Shown: piece after piece, positions 8,696 through 19,112 of the stretch
Numbering within the stretch: the first letter of the stretch is position 1
Layout of the letters: every line of letters starts with the position of its first letter
NCBI RefSeq assembly: GCF_015353075.1
Contig: NZ_CP064188.1
Coordinates: 1,550,001-1,614,000 of the forward strand
DNA: 64,000 nt
Direction: 5' to 3'
From: Rhizobium sp. 007
GTDB taxonomy: Bacteria; Pseudomonadota; Alphaproteobacteria; Rhizobiales; Rhizobiaceae
The notes under the pieces: generated by a model
What the model was told of the DNA's origin: nothing
The model's input: the letters and a program-made list of their open reading frames with translations, nothing else
The model's database searches: none
Position numbers and translations under genes: made by a program

Positions 8696-10849
8696 CTAAC
8701 TGTTCCGGCGGCCGAAGCGAAACCAGCGTTGACGTTCAGTCTTTGTGGCATTCTTCGGTGGCACCGAGGCACCTTTCGGCGCAAAGACGGCAATGCTTTC
8801 GCGGTAGACCATCACCGGGTTTTCCGGATCGAATACCGTGAATGGATCGTCGGCACCAGTGTCGACCACCCGCTGCCACGTCTTGATGCCGTTCACTCCC
8901 GGAAGCGTGACTTCGCAATCACCGCCAGCATTGAATACCATGAAGAGACCATCCATCTTTTCCGCATCCGATGCGAGGACACTCCGTGACACGTAAACGC
9001 TCAGCACCCGCAATTCGTTGTCGTTCCAGGCCCCATCGTCCATGAAGTCGCCATCCGGTTTGTACCAGGCGATTTCGATCCGTCCGTCCTCTGCGGTTTC
9101 ACCTGTCAGGAAGCGCTCCTGCCGAAGCTCCGGCTGCGCCTTACGGAAAGCAATCATCTTCTGACAGAAGGTCAGAAATGGATCGTCAAGCCCGCTCCAG
9201 TCGATCCAACCGATTTCGTTGTCCTGGCAATAGGCATTGTTGTTGCCGCCCTGGCTGTTGCCGACCTCATCACCTGCAAGGATCATCGGCACGCCCTGGC
9301 TGAGCAGCAGCGTTGCCATCATGTTGCGCCGCCGCCTGCGGCGCGCGTCATTGATATCGGCGTCGCCGGTCGCGCCCTCCATACCCATATTGTCCGAATG
9401 ATTGTCGGAATGGCCGTCCCGGTTGTCCTCGCCGTTCGCTTCATTATGCTTGCCGTTGAAGGAGACGGTATCCATCAGCGTGAAGCCGTCATGAGCCGAA
9501 AGCAGATTGATGGACGATGTCGAGCCACGGTCCGAATGGTTGAACTGCAGCGCCGAGCCGGTAACGCGCTCTGCCATCTCCGACACCTGGCCACCGTCGC
9601 CTTTCCAGAAACGTCGAACGTCATCGCGGAATTTGTCGTTCCATTCGCGAAAGGGGTGGGGAAATCCGCCGACCTGATAGCCGCCTTCGCCGACATCCCA
9701 AGGCTCGGCAATCAGCTTCACGCCGGCAAGCATCGGATCTTGCCGAATCGCGCTGAAGAAGATGCCCTGCCGGTCGAATTCCATATCCTGCCGGCCGAGC
9801 GTGCTCGCCAGATCGAAGCGGAAACCGTCGATGTGCATGGCGCCAACCCAATAGCGCAAGCTGTCGAGCACCATGCGCATCACCATGGGATTGGCAACGT
9901 TCAGCGTGTTGCCGGTACCTGTCGTATCGAAGGTGTGGCGGGGATCGTCAGGTGAAAGGATGTAGTAGCTTGCATTGTCGAGGCCGCGAAAGGAAAGCGT
10001 CGGACCTCTCTCGCTGCCTTCGGCCGTGTGGTTATAGACCACATCCATGATCACCTCGATGCCGGAGGCATGAAACTTTCTCACCATCGTCTTGAACTCG
10101 GTGATCTTGTCGCTCGACATGTAGCGCGACTGCGGCGCGAAGAAACCGAGCGTCTGGTAGCCCCAGTAGTTGGTGAGATCCTTCTCTTCCAGATACCGGT
10201 CGTTCGGAAAAAACTGGATCGGCAGCAATTCGACGGCCGAGACACCGAGTTTCGTCAGATGATCGATGATCGGGTCGCTGCACATGCCAAGAAAGGTACC
10301 GCGCAATCTGTCCGGTACCTTCGGATGCGTCATCGTCATACCGCGTACATGCGTTTCATAGATGACCGTTTCCGTCCACGGGCGCCGGATTGCCTCATCG
10401 CCGTCCCAGTCGAAATCGGGATCCTGCACCACGCCCTTCACCATGAAGGGTGCGCTGTCGCGCTCGTCGAAGGAGAGATCGTCCTTGCCGATCGTATAGC
10501 CGTAGAGCGCATCGTCCCATGTTAGATCGCCAACCACCTGCTTGGCGTAGGGATCGAGTAGAAGCTTGTTGGGATTGAAACGGTGGCCGCTTTTTGGATC
10601 ATAGGGTCCGCTTGCGCGATAGCCATAGACGGTGCCCGGCTTCAGACCGGCGATATAGCCCGACCAGATATCGCCCTCGCGCTTGGGCAACGGCATGCGT
10701 GCCATTTCCTTTTTGCCGTCGTCGGAAAAGAGACAAAGGTCGATCTGCTCGGCGTGAGCGGAATAGACAGCAAAATGAGTCCCGGTCCCGGTATATTCGG
10801 CGCCCAGTTCCGGCTTCATGAAATCGAGTTCGGAAAAAGAAAAACTCAT
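8696..10849 (-). CDS. glgX: Glycogen debranching enzyme GlgX
   Basis: A 717-residue GH13 isoamylase-type enzyme that cleaves alpha-1,6 branches of limit dextrins during glycogen breakdown. An N-terminal CBM48-like domain (about residues 15-110) precedes the barrel. The catalytic nucleophile is Asp346 in DGFRFDLA, the acid/base is Glu382 in IAEPWDVG, and the third acidic residue lies in LSAHDGFTLMD. The histidine motif is DVVYNHTAEG. The ATG at 10849 was chosen because GCGGAG precedes it at good spacing, while the GTG two codons earlier overlaps that site. The other glycogen genes (glgA, B, C, P) are not in the window. An SDR gene lies 77 bp upstream in the same direction. Confidence 0.93.
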   Translation of the reverse strand: MSFSFSELDFMKPELGAEYTGTGTHFAVYSAHAEQIDLCLFSDDGKKEMARMPLPKREGDIWSGYIAGLKPGTVYGYRASGPYDPKSGHRFNPNKLLLDPYAKQVVGDLTWDDALYGYTIGKDDLSFDERDSAPFMVKGVVQDPDFDWDGDEAIRRPWTETVIYETHVRGMTMTHPKVPDRLRGTFLGMCSDPIIDHLTKLGVSAVELLPIQFFPNDRYLEEKDLTNYWGYQTLGFFAPQSRYMSSDKITEFKTMVRKFHASGIEVIMDVVYNHTAEGSERGPTLSFRGLDNASYYILSPDDPRHTFDTTGTGNTLNVANPMVMRMVLDSLRYWVGAMHIDGFRFDLASTLGRQDMEFDRQGIFFSAIRQDPMLAGVKLIAEPWDVGEGGYQVGGFPHPFREWNDKFRDDVRRFWKGDGGQVSEMAERVTGSALQFNHSDRGSTSSINLLSAHDGFTLMDTVSFNGKHNEANGEDNRDGHSDNHSDNMGMEGATGDADINDARRRRRRNMMATLLLSQGVPMILAGDEVGNSQGGNNNAYCQDNEIGWIDWSGLDDPFLTFCQKMIAFRKAQPELRQERFLTGETAEDGRIEIAWYKPDGDFMDDGAWNDNELRVLSVYVSRSVLASDAEKMDGLFMVFNAGGDCEVTLPGVNGIKTWQRVVDTGADDPFTVFDPENPVMVYRESIAVFAPKGASVPPKNATKTERQRWFRFGRRNS

Positions 10850-10926
10850 AATCACTCCGCTTGGTGGATCGCCGAGCGGGAAACGTTACCGCAGTGCGAA
10901 AGTTCCCTGCGCCGGCGCCAAGGGCG

Positions 10927-11721
10927 CTACGGCATGAGCTGGCCGCCATTCACCTCGATGATCTGGCCGGTGATGTATCCTGACAGCGTCGGTGAAGCGA
11001 GGAACAGATAAGCACCGACGCAGTCTTCCGATGTACCGACGAAGCCCATCGGAATGGTTTTGCGCTGCATCTCCATCTGTTCGACGTTGGTATAGCGTTC
11101 GTGGAACGGCGTTGCGATGACGCCCGGTGCGACGGCGTTGACGCGGATGCGGTCGCCGACGAACTCCTTGGCATGGCCCCGCGTGATCGTCGAGACGAAG
11201 CCTTTGGAGGCTGCATAAAGAATCGCACCGTTGCCGCCGCCATTTCGTGCAGCGATCGAGGTGGTATTGATGATAAAGCCGCCCTGCTTCTTCAGCCAGG
11301 GATGCGCGGCGCGCGTTGCGGCAAGAACAGAACGGGCATTCAGATCCATTACCTTGGCATAATGCTCGTCGGTATATTCCGCGGTCGGCTTGCGGCCAAG
11401 CATGCCGCCAGCATTGTTGATGAGGCCATCGAGATGTCCGAAGGTTTTAGCGGTCTCCTCTACAACGCGTTCCGTCTCGCCTTCCTTTGAAACGTCGCCC
11501 TGCACCAGATGCACAATGGTACCAGTGGCTCTGATCTCCTCGGCAAGCTTTTCGGCCGGCTCGCGGCTTGCATTGTAGTGGATGCCAACCTTCATGCCCT
11601 GCGCCGCGAAAGCCCGGGCAATGGCCGCACCGATGCCGGTCGATGCACCGGTGATCAGCACCGCTTTGCCGTTCAGATCAGGTATTTTTATGGACGCGAG
11701 TGATTGAGCAAGATTAGCCAT
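10927..11721 (-). CDS. Short-chain dehydrogenase/reductase (SDR family)
   Basis: A 264-residue classical SDR oxidoreductase with a Rossmann fold. The cofactor motif is TGASTGIG near residues 24-31, the structural motif is NNAG, and the catalytic region has a serine stretch (NTTSIAARNGG) followed by YAASK. The C-terminal part contains the usual GYITGQIIEVNGG. The substrate cannot be inferred; many members act on sugars, polyols or 3-oxoacyl groups. The ATG at 11721 was chosen because GGGAGG lies 11 nt upstream; a start nine codons earlier has no ribosome site. The gene sits between glgX and pcaF on the same strand, but gaps of 77 and 116 bp argue against a tight operon. Confidence 0.85.
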   Translation of the reverse strand: MANLAQSLASIKIPDLNGKAVLITGASTGIGAAIARAFAAQGMKVGIHYNASREPAEKLAEEIRATGTIVHLVQGDVSKEGETERVVEETAKTFGHLDGLINNAGGMLGRKPTAEYTDEHYAKVMDLNARSVLAATRAAHPWLKKQGGFIINTTSIAARNGGGNGAILYAASKGFVSTITRGHAKEFVGDRIRVNAVAPGVIATPFHERYTNVEQMEMQRKTIPMGFVGTSEDCVGAYLFLASPTLSGYITGQIIEVNGGQLMP

Positions 11722-11837
11722 GGCAGCAGCAGCCTCCCGAAAAGACATGAAATAGATAGTGAAATGGATTTGACGAGCGTCTTAGCAGGCGAAATTGCGG
11801 ATGGACAACGCGTGAAAGCGAGAACCGCTGTGCGCCG

Positions 11838-13043
11838 TCAAACTCTTTCGAGAGCTATCGCAATCCCTTGGCCGACGCCAATGCACATCGTCGAGAGCGA
11901 ATAGCGCCCGCCCGATTCGATGAGCTCCAGCGCAGCCGTTCCGGTAATGCGCGCGCCCGACATGCCAAGCGGATGGCCGAGCGCGATGGCGCCCCCATTG
12001 CGGTTGACGCGGGGATCGTCATCGACAATCCCAAGTTCGCGCAGCACGGCCAGCCCCTGCGAAGCAAAGGCTTCGTTCAGCTCGATGACATCGAACTGAT
12101 CCTCGGTCATGCCGAGCCGCGCCATCAGCTTGCGCGATGCCGGAACCGGTCCGATCCCCATGACACGCGGCGGCACGGCGGCGGCAGCACCGCCCAGGAT
12201 ACGCGCGATCGGCCTCAGGCCATGTTTCCTCGCCGCTGCTTCGGAGGCCAAGACCAATGCCGCGGCGCCGTCGTTGACGCCAGACGCATTACCGGCCGTG
12301 ACCGTGCCGCCTTCTCTCTTGAACGGCGTACCAAGCTTTCTTAGGGCTTCCATCGTCGTTGCGCGCGGATGCTCGTCCTTCTCGATTACCACGGGAGCGC
12401 CCTTGCGCTGTGGGATCACGACTGGCGTGATCTCCTTCGCCAGCCGGCCGTTTGCCTGAGCGGCGGCGGCCTTAGCCTGCGAACGCAGTGCGAAGGTATC
12501 CTGATCCTCGCGGCTGACCTTGTAATCCTCGGCGACGTTCTCGCCCGTTTCCGGCATGGAATCGACGCCATACTGATTCTTCATTAGCGGGTTGATAAAA
12601 CGCCAGCCGATCGTCGTGTCGTAGATTTCGGCATTGCGCGAAAAGGCCGTGTCCGCCTTCGGCATCACGAATGGTGCGCGCGACATGCTCTCCACGCCGC
12701 CTGCAATCACCAGTTCCGCCTCGCCGGCGCGAATGGCGCGCGCAGCGGCGATGACCGCATCCATGCCCGAGCCGCAGAGCCGGTTGATCGTCGTCCCCGG
12801 GACTGCAATCGGCAGGCCCGCAAGCAGCAGCGACATCCGCGCCACGTTACGATTGTCCTCGCCGGCCTGGTTCGCGCAGCCGAAAACGACGTCGTCGGCG
12901 GCCTCCCAGTCGATCGATGGGTTACGCTGCATCAGTGCTTTGAGAGGCACCGCCCCGAGATCGTCCGCGCGCACCGATGACAGAGAGCCGCCGAAGCGGC
13001 CGATCGGCGTGCGGATATAGTCGCAGATATAGGCGTCGCTCAT
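11838..13043 (-). CDS. pcaF: 3-oxoadipyl-CoA thiolase PcaF
   Basis: A 401-residue thiolase that performs the last step of the beta-ketoadipate pathway, cleaving 3-oxoadipyl-CoA with CoA to succinyl-CoA and acetyl-CoA. The acylated cysteine is Cys90 (INRLCGSGMDAV), and the C-terminal catalytic pair is His357 (GGAIALGHPLGMSGAR) and Cys387 (STMCIGVGQG). The start at 13043 (MSDAYICDYIRTPIGRFGG) is the usual start for PcaF and follows pcaJ by only 10 bp; a longer frame upstream lies inside pcaJ. Context pcaI-pcaJ-pcaF distinguishes it from a generic acetyl-CoA acetyltransferase. Confidence 0.93.
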   Translation of the reverse strand: MSDAYICDYIRTPIGRFGGSLSSVRADDLGAVPLKALMQRNPSIDWEAADDVVFGCANQAGEDNRNVARMSLLLAGLPIAVPGTTINRLCGSGMDAVIAAARAIRAGEAELVIAGGVESMSRAPFVMPKADTAFSRNAEIYDTTIGWRFINPLMKNQYGVDSMPETGENVAEDYKVSREDQDTFALRSQAKAAAAQANGRLAKEITPVVIPQRKGAPVVIEKDEHPRATTMEALRKLGTPFKREGGTVTAGNASGVNDGAAALVLASEAAARKHGLRPIARILGGAAAAVPPRVMGIGPVPASRKLMARLGMTEDQFDVIELNEAFASQGLAVLRELGIVDDDPRVNRNGGAIALGHPLGMSGARITGTAALELIESGGRYSLSTMCIGVGQGIAIALERV

Positions 13044-13053
13044 GGTCTCTTCC

Positions 13054-13758
13054 TCAAAGTTCCGGAACGACAAGGTCGGCAACCGGCTCCTCGACATGGA
13101 GCGGCGCACCGGTCATGGCCTGCAGTTCCTCAATCGAGATCGCCGCCAGCTTCTCACGCAGCACGAAACGTCCCTTCACAATGTCGACGATGGCGTGGCT
13201 CGTATAAACGCGCGTGATGCAGCCGACGCCGGTCAGCGGGAAAGTGCATCTGGCGACGAGCTTCGGCTCGCCGTTCTTGGTGACGTGTTCTGTAATGACA
13301 AAGACCTGCTTGGCACCATGGACGAGATCCATCGCGCCGCCGACGGCCGGCACGCCCTTGCTGCCGACGCGCCAGTTGGCCAGATCGCCGCTCTGGGCAA
13401 CCTGATAGGCACCGAGGATGGCGACGTCGAGATGACCGCCGCGCACCATGGCAAAACTGTCGGCGTGGTGGAAGAAGGACGCACCAGGCTTCAGCGTCAC
13501 CGGCCTCTTGCCGGCATTGATCAGATCCCAGTCCTCTTCGCCGACAGGTGGCGCTTCACCGAAGTTCAAGATACCGTTCTCGGTATGGAAGATCGCCTGC
13601 CGACCGGGCGGCTGGTAGCGGGCCACCATTTCGGGAAAGCCGATGCCGAGGTTCACATAGGCGCCGTCGGCAATATCTTGAGCGGCACGCCAGGCGATCT
13701 GAGCATTGGAAAGCTTGATGTCTTCGCGCGTTGTCACGGGTCGGGTATCGACGGTCAT
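13054..13758 (-). CDS. pcaJ: 3-oxoadipate CoA-transferase subunit B PcaJ
   Basis: The 234-residue beta subunit of succinyl-CoA:3-oxoadipate CoA-transferase, which moves CoA from succinyl-CoA to 3-oxoadipate. The catalytic glutamate is Glu60 in the HTENGILNFG motif, and the GIGFPEMVA motif before it is typical. The ATG at 13758 overlaps the end of pcaI by 4 bp, so the two subunits are probably translationally coupled. The longer frame upstream lies inside pcaI and is ignored. The length matches the family. Confidence 0.93.
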   Translation of the reverse strand: MTVDTRPVTTREDIKLSNAQIAWRAAQDIADGAYVNLGIGFPEMVARYQPPGRQAIFHTENGILNFGEAPPVGEEDWDLINAGKRPVTLKPGASFFHHADSFAMVRGGHLDVAILGAYQVAQSGDLANWRVGSKGVPAVGGAMDLVHGAKQVFVITEHVTKNGEPKLVARCTFPLTGVGCITRVYTSHAIVDIVKGRFVLREKLAAISIEELQAMTGAPLHVEEPVADLVVPEL

Positions 13759-14462
13759 AGGTAAGCCACTCCGGCTCGAACGAGCTCTTCTTCCTGCTGC
13801 GGATTGGATATCTCGACGAGACGGTCGACGAAGATGCCAGGTGTGACGACATGTTCGGGATCGATCCCGCCCGCAGGCACGATCTTCGAGACCTGTGCGA
13901 TCGTCTTTGCAGCCGCCATGCACATCAGCGGGTTAAAGTTCCGGCCGGCTTTGTTGTAGGTGAGATTGCCGTGCAAGTCGCCGATATGCGCCTTCACGAT
14001 CGCAAAATCGGCCTTCAACCAGCGCTCCTGGACATAGTGCCTGCCATCGAATTCGGCGACTATCTTGCCTTCGGCAAGCTCGGTGCCGTAGGCCGTCGGC
14101 GTGTAGAAAGCCGGGATGCCGGCACCGGCCGCACGGATGCGTTCGGCAAGCGTCCCCTGCGGCACGAGTTCCAGCTCGATCTCCCCGGCAAGATATCTTT
14201 GCGTGAAGGCACGCGGGTCCGAGGAACGCGGGAAGGAGCAGATCATTTTCCGCACCATGCCGGCGTCGATCATCGCGGCGATGCCGATGCGGCCGTTGCC
14301 GGCATTGTTGTTGATGACGGTCAGGCTCTTCGGTCCCTTGTCGATGAGAGCGTGGATAAGCTCGATCGGTGCCCCTGAGCCGCCGAAACCACCGATCATG
14401 ATGCTGGCGCCGTCACTGATTTCGCAGACAGCTTCCGCCGCGCTCCTGATTGTCTTGTCCAT
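13755..14462 (-). CDS. pcaI: 3-oxoadipate CoA-transferase subunit A PcaI
   Basis: The 235-residue alpha subunit that pairs with PcaJ. It shows the CoA-transferase family I pattern MIGGFGGSGAPIELIHAL near residues 20-38, followed by NNNAGNGRIG, and later GNLTYNKAGRNFNP. The ATG at 14462 fits the family start (MDKTIRSAAEAV) and is preceded by a purine-rich ribosome site. It is the first gene of the minus-strand pcaIJF operon and is divergent from the IclR regulator gene 153 bp away, with a candidate operator between. Confidence 0.92.
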   Translation of the reverse strand: MDKTIRSAAEAVCEISDGASIMIGGFGGSGAPIELIHALIDKGPKSLTVINNNAGNGRIGIAAMIDAGMVRKMICSFPRSSDPRAFTQRYLAGEIELELVPQGTLAERIRAAGAGIPAFYTPTAYGTELAEGKIVAEFDGRHYVQERWLKADFAIVKAHIGDLHGNLTYNKAGRNFNPLMCMAAAKTIAQVSKIVPAGGIDPEHVVTPGIFVDRLVEISNPQQEEELVRAGVAYL

Positions 14463-14553
14463 GCGGGATCTCTCCTTGCCGAATAGGCGGGACACGCTCC
14501 TCCCATGCCCGTGATCACGAATAGTGCGAGACGAAATCGGCGGCAAGATACTT

Positions 14554-14588
14554 TGTGCGCTATTTGACTTTTGTTCGTATATCGCACA
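14554..14588. promoter_or_regulatory. Candidate PcaR operator between pcaI and the IclR gene
   Basis: The divergent region holds GTTCGTATATCGCAC (14573-14587), a GTTCG-N5-CGCAC element resembling operators of the PcaR/PcaU/PobR IclR subfamily. It lies inside a wider inverted repeat TGTGCG ... CGCACA (14554-14559 and 14583-14588). A TTGACT hexamer at 14564 could be a -35 for the regulator gene, but no well-spaced -10 is seen. Confidence 0.45.
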
Positions 14589-14615
14589 GAGTTAAAATTC
14601 CGATTGGAGGTCAAA

Positions 14616-15371
14616 ATGCGGGAAACGGATTTCGTCAGCGGCTTTGCCCGCGGCTTGAAAGTCATCGAAGCCTTCGGTGAGACGCACCAGCGTCTGTCGA
14701 TCACAGAAGCTTCCAAGCTCGCCGGCCTTGACCGCGCCACCGTCCGCCGCTCGCTTCTGACGCTCGCAGAGCTCGGTTATGCGGATTACGACGGAAAGTT
14801 CTTCACATTGACGCCGAAGATCCTGCGCCTCGGCCATGCCTATCTTTCGGCAACGCCCTTGCCCCTGCAGATCCAACCGCATCTCGACCAATTGTCCGAA
14901 AAGGCCGGGCAGAGCGCCTCGGCCTCGGTTCTCGATGGCAGCGAGATCGTCTATATCGCCCGCGCCTCGCAACGCCGCGTCATGTCGATCAATCTGACGC
15001 CAGGCAGCCGTCTGCCTGCCTATTGCGCCTCGATGGGCCGTGTGCTGCTCGCAGCACTGCCGGAAAGTGAAGCGCGTGCTATTCTTGGCCGGACGGAATT
15101 GAAGCAGAACACGCCGAACACCAAGACCGACCTGGAAGACCTGATTGCCGAATTCCGCCGCATCCGCTCAAAAGGCTATGCCATCATCGATCAAGAGCTT
15201 GAAATCGGCCTTTGCTCCATCGCCGTTCCGGTCGAAAACGATCGAGGTAAGACGGTTGCGGCAATCAACATCGGAGCGCCGGCAGCCCACGCCCCTGCAT
15301 CGGAAATGGCCGGGCGCTATCTGCCTCTTTTACAGGAGACGCAAAGGGCCTTGCGGCTGGTTTTGCGATAG
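14616..15371 (+). CDS. pcaR: IclR-family regulator of pcaIJF, PcaR-like
   Basis: A 251-residue IclR-type regulator. The N-terminal winged helix occupies about residues 8-65 (LSITEASKLAGLDRATVRRSLLTLAELGY), followed by the effector domain (RASQRRVMSINLTPGSRLPAYCASMGRVLLA) that ends with GLCSIAVPV. PcaR and PcaU, the members that sense 3-oxoadipate or protocatechuate, have this organisation and lie next to pca genes. The divergent position to pcaIJF supports this job. The ATG at 14616 has a good ribosome site (GGAGG, 5 nt upstream). The gene name is by context and resemblance; which inducer it binds is inference. Confidence 0.85.
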   Translation: MRETDFVSGFARGLKVIEAFGETHQRLSITEASKLAGLDRATVRRSLLTLAELGYADYDGKFFTLTPKILRLGHAYLSATPLPLQIQPHLDQLSEKAGQSASASVLDGSEIVYIARASQRRVMSINLTPGSRLPAYCASMGRVLLAALPESEARAILGRTELKQNTPNTKTDLEDLIAEFRRIRSKGYAIIDQELEIGLCSIAVPVENDRGKTVAAINIGAPAAHAPASEMAGRYLPLLQETQRALRLVLR

Positions 15372-15406
15372 CGGGCGAGAGCCCTTCCCCGCAAGCCGAA
15401 GCGAAG

Positions 15407-16288
15407 TCATACCCCGAGCCTCGTCCGCTCGGCCATACGCCATATGCGCGGCGTCTCGCCCGTCCGTTTCAGAAAGAAGCGCGAGAAGTAGGCCGGATCG
15501 GCAAAGCCCAACCGGTAGCCGATCTCCTGGACGCTGCCGAAGGTGAAGACCAGTTCGCGTTTTGCCTCATCCGTCAGCTTGCGGGCGATGAGTTCGTGCA
15601 TGCTATGTCCCGTTGAAGCCTTGACGATGCGGTTCAGATGCGTCGGCGAGATGCCGAGCGCGCGAGCGTAGAAGGCGGCCGGCTTATGTCCCCTTAGATG
15701 CTGCTGCATCAGGCCGCTTAGAACCTCCATGCGTCGGCTATTCTCATCGGCCATCTCACTCTCGGCACCTTCGCAAATCCGCGCCGTCAGTTGCAGTGCG
15801 GAAGTCAGATAGGCATCCAGCAGATCGTTCCGGCCGCTCCGCCGCCCCGAAAACTCTTCTCCCAACCGCGTCAGCGTCTGCGCCACGTAAGCGGCATCCT
15901 CGTTTTGCATATCGAGCTCCGTCAGGTGCGGTTTCGCCAGCCACTCCCCGAACCAGCTGCGATCGCCAGGTGTGGCCTTCAGATGCGAGGCGAGCACCGT
16001 GATAACAAAGCCATCGATATCTTTCGAAAAGCGGAAGCCATGCCTCAGGCCGGGCGGTACGGTGATCACCGAGCGCGGATGGATTGCATGCCGCTCCTGG
16101 CCGAAGATCGCATCGCCCGATCCGGAATCGATGTACAAGATCTGAAGGAAGCTTTCATGCCGATGCAGCCGGATTTCCCAGTGATGAAGGCTGCTGCGCG
16201 ATGGAATTGTCTCGCAATGCACCCAGAAATCCGGCTTTTTGCCGGCACTCTCGCCATAGAGCTCATAGGTCGGAACGAATTTCGTCAT
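15407..16288 (-). CDS. pobR: AraC-family regulator of pobA, PobR-like
   Basis: A 293-residue AraC/XylS-type activator. The N-terminal half is a cupin-like ligand domain (LHRHESFLQILYIDSGSG, PPGLRHGF). The C-terminal 100 residues carry two helix-turn-helix motifs (FYARALGISPTHLNRIVKA and EIGYRLGFADPAYFSRFFLKRTG). It is divergent from pobA, which is the layout reported for AraC-type PobR in rhizobia, where it activates pobA in response to 4-hydroxybenzoate. The start at 16288 (MTKFVPTYELYG) was chosen over a longer frame that overlaps the upstream intergenic region and gives an atypical N-terminus. A few other rhizobial AraC proteins look similar, so the name rests on context. Confidence 0.82.
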   Translation of the reverse strand: MTKFVPTYELYGESAGKKPDFWVHCETIPSRSSLHHWEIRLHRHESFLQILYIDSGSGDAIFGQERHAIHPRSVITVPPGLRHGFRFSKDIDGFVITVLASHLKATPGDRSWFGEWLAKPHLTELDMQNEDAAYVAQTLTRLGEEFSGRRSGRNDLLDAYLTSALQLTARICEGAESEMADENSRRMEVLSGLMQQHLRGHKPAAFYARALGISPTHLNRIVKASTGHSMHELIARKLTDEAKRELVFTFGSVQEIGYRLGFADPAYFSRFFLKRTGETPRIWRMAERTRLGV

Positions 16289-16334
16289 CGCACGCACATC
16301 CCTTGATGTTCGATTTGTGCAATTTCTCGGATGA

Positions 16335-17573
<1,239 letters not shown>

Positions 17574-17798
17574 CCGAAGCGTTCCGCTTCCAAATGGTCC
17601 CGCTGAAAGGATCTCATCGGCCTGCTTGAGACGCTAGACGGCGGCCTCAGCTTCGGCTTGCCCACGCTAAGAGGCATTTCGTCGAAAGGAATGCGAACCG
17701 GCCACCCCGCAATTGCGTAGCCTTTAAAACAGGCAAGTCGCCGCGAAGGTGAAGAATTGCCAATGCGATTTTCCATTTCTTCAAACGAGAACGCATCC

Positions 17799-18165
17799 TC
17801 AGAACCGAATGACCACACTTTCATGCGGCCCAAGTGAAAGGCAACCGTTCACCTCCTTACCTGTGAGCAAGTCGACGCCGGTTGGCAGTGACGAGACCTC
17901 GACTCTGCCTTCATCCGTATTGAGCACGAACAGCAGTTTCCTGTCGGCAGCTTCACGGACGGTCACTTCCATATTCGCGGGAAGGTCGGCGATCAGCGGC
18001 GCGATACCGGTGTGTGCGAAGAGCTGGTCAGCCAGGCCTTCGACCAAGGCCTCCGTAAGATACGTGCCTATGTAGACAGCACGACCCCTGCCCACTTTGC
18101 GGTTCGTAATGGCTGCCCGCCCGCTGGCAAAGCGGCTGCTCCACTGCCCAAGCACCTCGACGTCC
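17799..18165 (-). pseudogene. C-terminal remnant of a GH42 beta-galactosidase
   Basis: The minus-strand frame encodes about 120 residues that read like the C-terminal domains of GH42 beta-galactosidases: VLGQWSSRFASGRAAITNRKVGRGRAVYIGTYL split over positions near the start, then MEVTVREAADRKLLFVLN and VDLLTGKEV. The normal stop is present at 17799. The entire catalytic barrel is missing, and the frame breaks at about 18165 exactly where a ROK-family fragment begins on the other strand. The 225 bp between pobA and this remnant hold nothing recognisable. Confidence 0.75.
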
Positions 18166-18166
18166 G

Positions 18167-18676
18167 GGTATCGGCTGTTCGCTCGTGATCAAGGGCGAGA
18201 TCTATCACGGAAGCCACAGTGCCGCCGGCAAGCTTGGCCACACGACCTCCGTTCCGAATGGCCGATTGTGTGAATGCGGCCGGCGGGGATGCCTGATGGC
18301 GCATGCAGCCGAGCCCTACATGCTGGACGAATGGCAGAGCCGGTCCGGCTCTTCGATAAGCCGCGATGAGTTTGCCAGGTCCGTCGAACATCAAGAAGAC
18401 CTCGCACTTTCGATTTTGTCGGACTGTGGTTCGAGGATCGGACGACACCTGGCCGACATGGTCAATCTGTTCGATCCGGAGATCATCGTCGTGGGCGGAG
18501 AAGCCGTGCAATTCGGTGATGCGCTACTCGACCCGATCCGCAAAACAATGGAGGAATTCGCGTTCTTCACCAAGCCGGAACTCGTCGCAGATTGGGTTCC
18601 GAGTTCCTGGGCAAGGGGCGCTGCCGCACTCGCGACGCAGAACATTTTCGACTTCGAACGCTCACCAAGTGGTTGA
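18167..18676 (+). pseudogene. C-terminal half of a ROK-family (NagC/XylR-type) regulator or sugar kinase
   Basis: About 169 residues match the second half of ROK proteins. Homology starts abruptly at GIGCSLVIKGEIYHG (the conserved GIGAGLV-type strand), then GKLGHTTSVPNGRLCECGRRGCL, which is the zinc-binding CXCGXXGC motif. The segment PEIIVVGGEAV near the C-terminus is also conserved. The helix-turn-helix and first ATPase lobe are absent and no start codon with a ribosome site is present. The fragment directly abuts the GH42 remnant in head-to-head order. The intact ancestor was presumably a sugar-responsive repressor of a nearby galactoside operon. Confidence 0.75.
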
Positions 18677-18928
18677 TGGGCTGAGGAGGCCCCGGGATTT
18701 GGCGGGATCGCACGTTGAGCAGGGTCGCTGATCCGCGGGTGCCAGGTGGCCAAAATCAATTTCCAAGCGGGTAACTCCTATGTCTTTCAGCAGGTGATCA
18801 TTTAGAGCCGAAAGCGCACAGCTGGTGGCTGGCGGTTCCTCCCTGCCGCCAAATGTTCCAATGACGGCCCGCAATATTTTGAGCATCCACTCCACCGTTC
18901 GGAGCGGCCGTTTTGTGGCTGACGTCAT
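18662..18928 (-). CDS. Small DUF1127-domain protein
   Basis: An 88-residue basic protein. The DUF1127 core is visible as LSALNDHLLKDIGVTRLEID at residues 43-62. This family is abundant in rhizobia as short proteins; some members bind RNA and affect phosphate or carbon metabolism. The C-terminal tail after the core (about 25 residues) is longer than usual and may include extra read-through. The ATG at 18928 was chosen for the GGAGAG site 8 nt upstream, instead of an upstream TTG. The gene overlaps the end of the ROK remnant by 15 bp, convergently. Confidence 0.6.
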   Translation of the reverse strand: MTSATKRPLRTVEWMLKILRAVIGTFGGREEPPATSCALSALNDHLLKDIGVTRLEIDFGHLAPADQRPCSTCDPAKSRGLLSPSTTW

Positions 18929-19112
18929 TTGCAATGCTCTCCAATTTGGCGGCTGCAATTTGCGAACTCTGCAGAGGTGGACGGCGTGAGGCTACGCAAT
19001 CACCGGTTCCCTTTTTGCCTTGGGCCGGCAAGTGGTCTCCGCCGGATGTTTTCACGGAAGAGGCACTGCCGTCCTAATGCAGGCCACTCCTGCTGAGTGT
19101 ACGATCGCCGGA

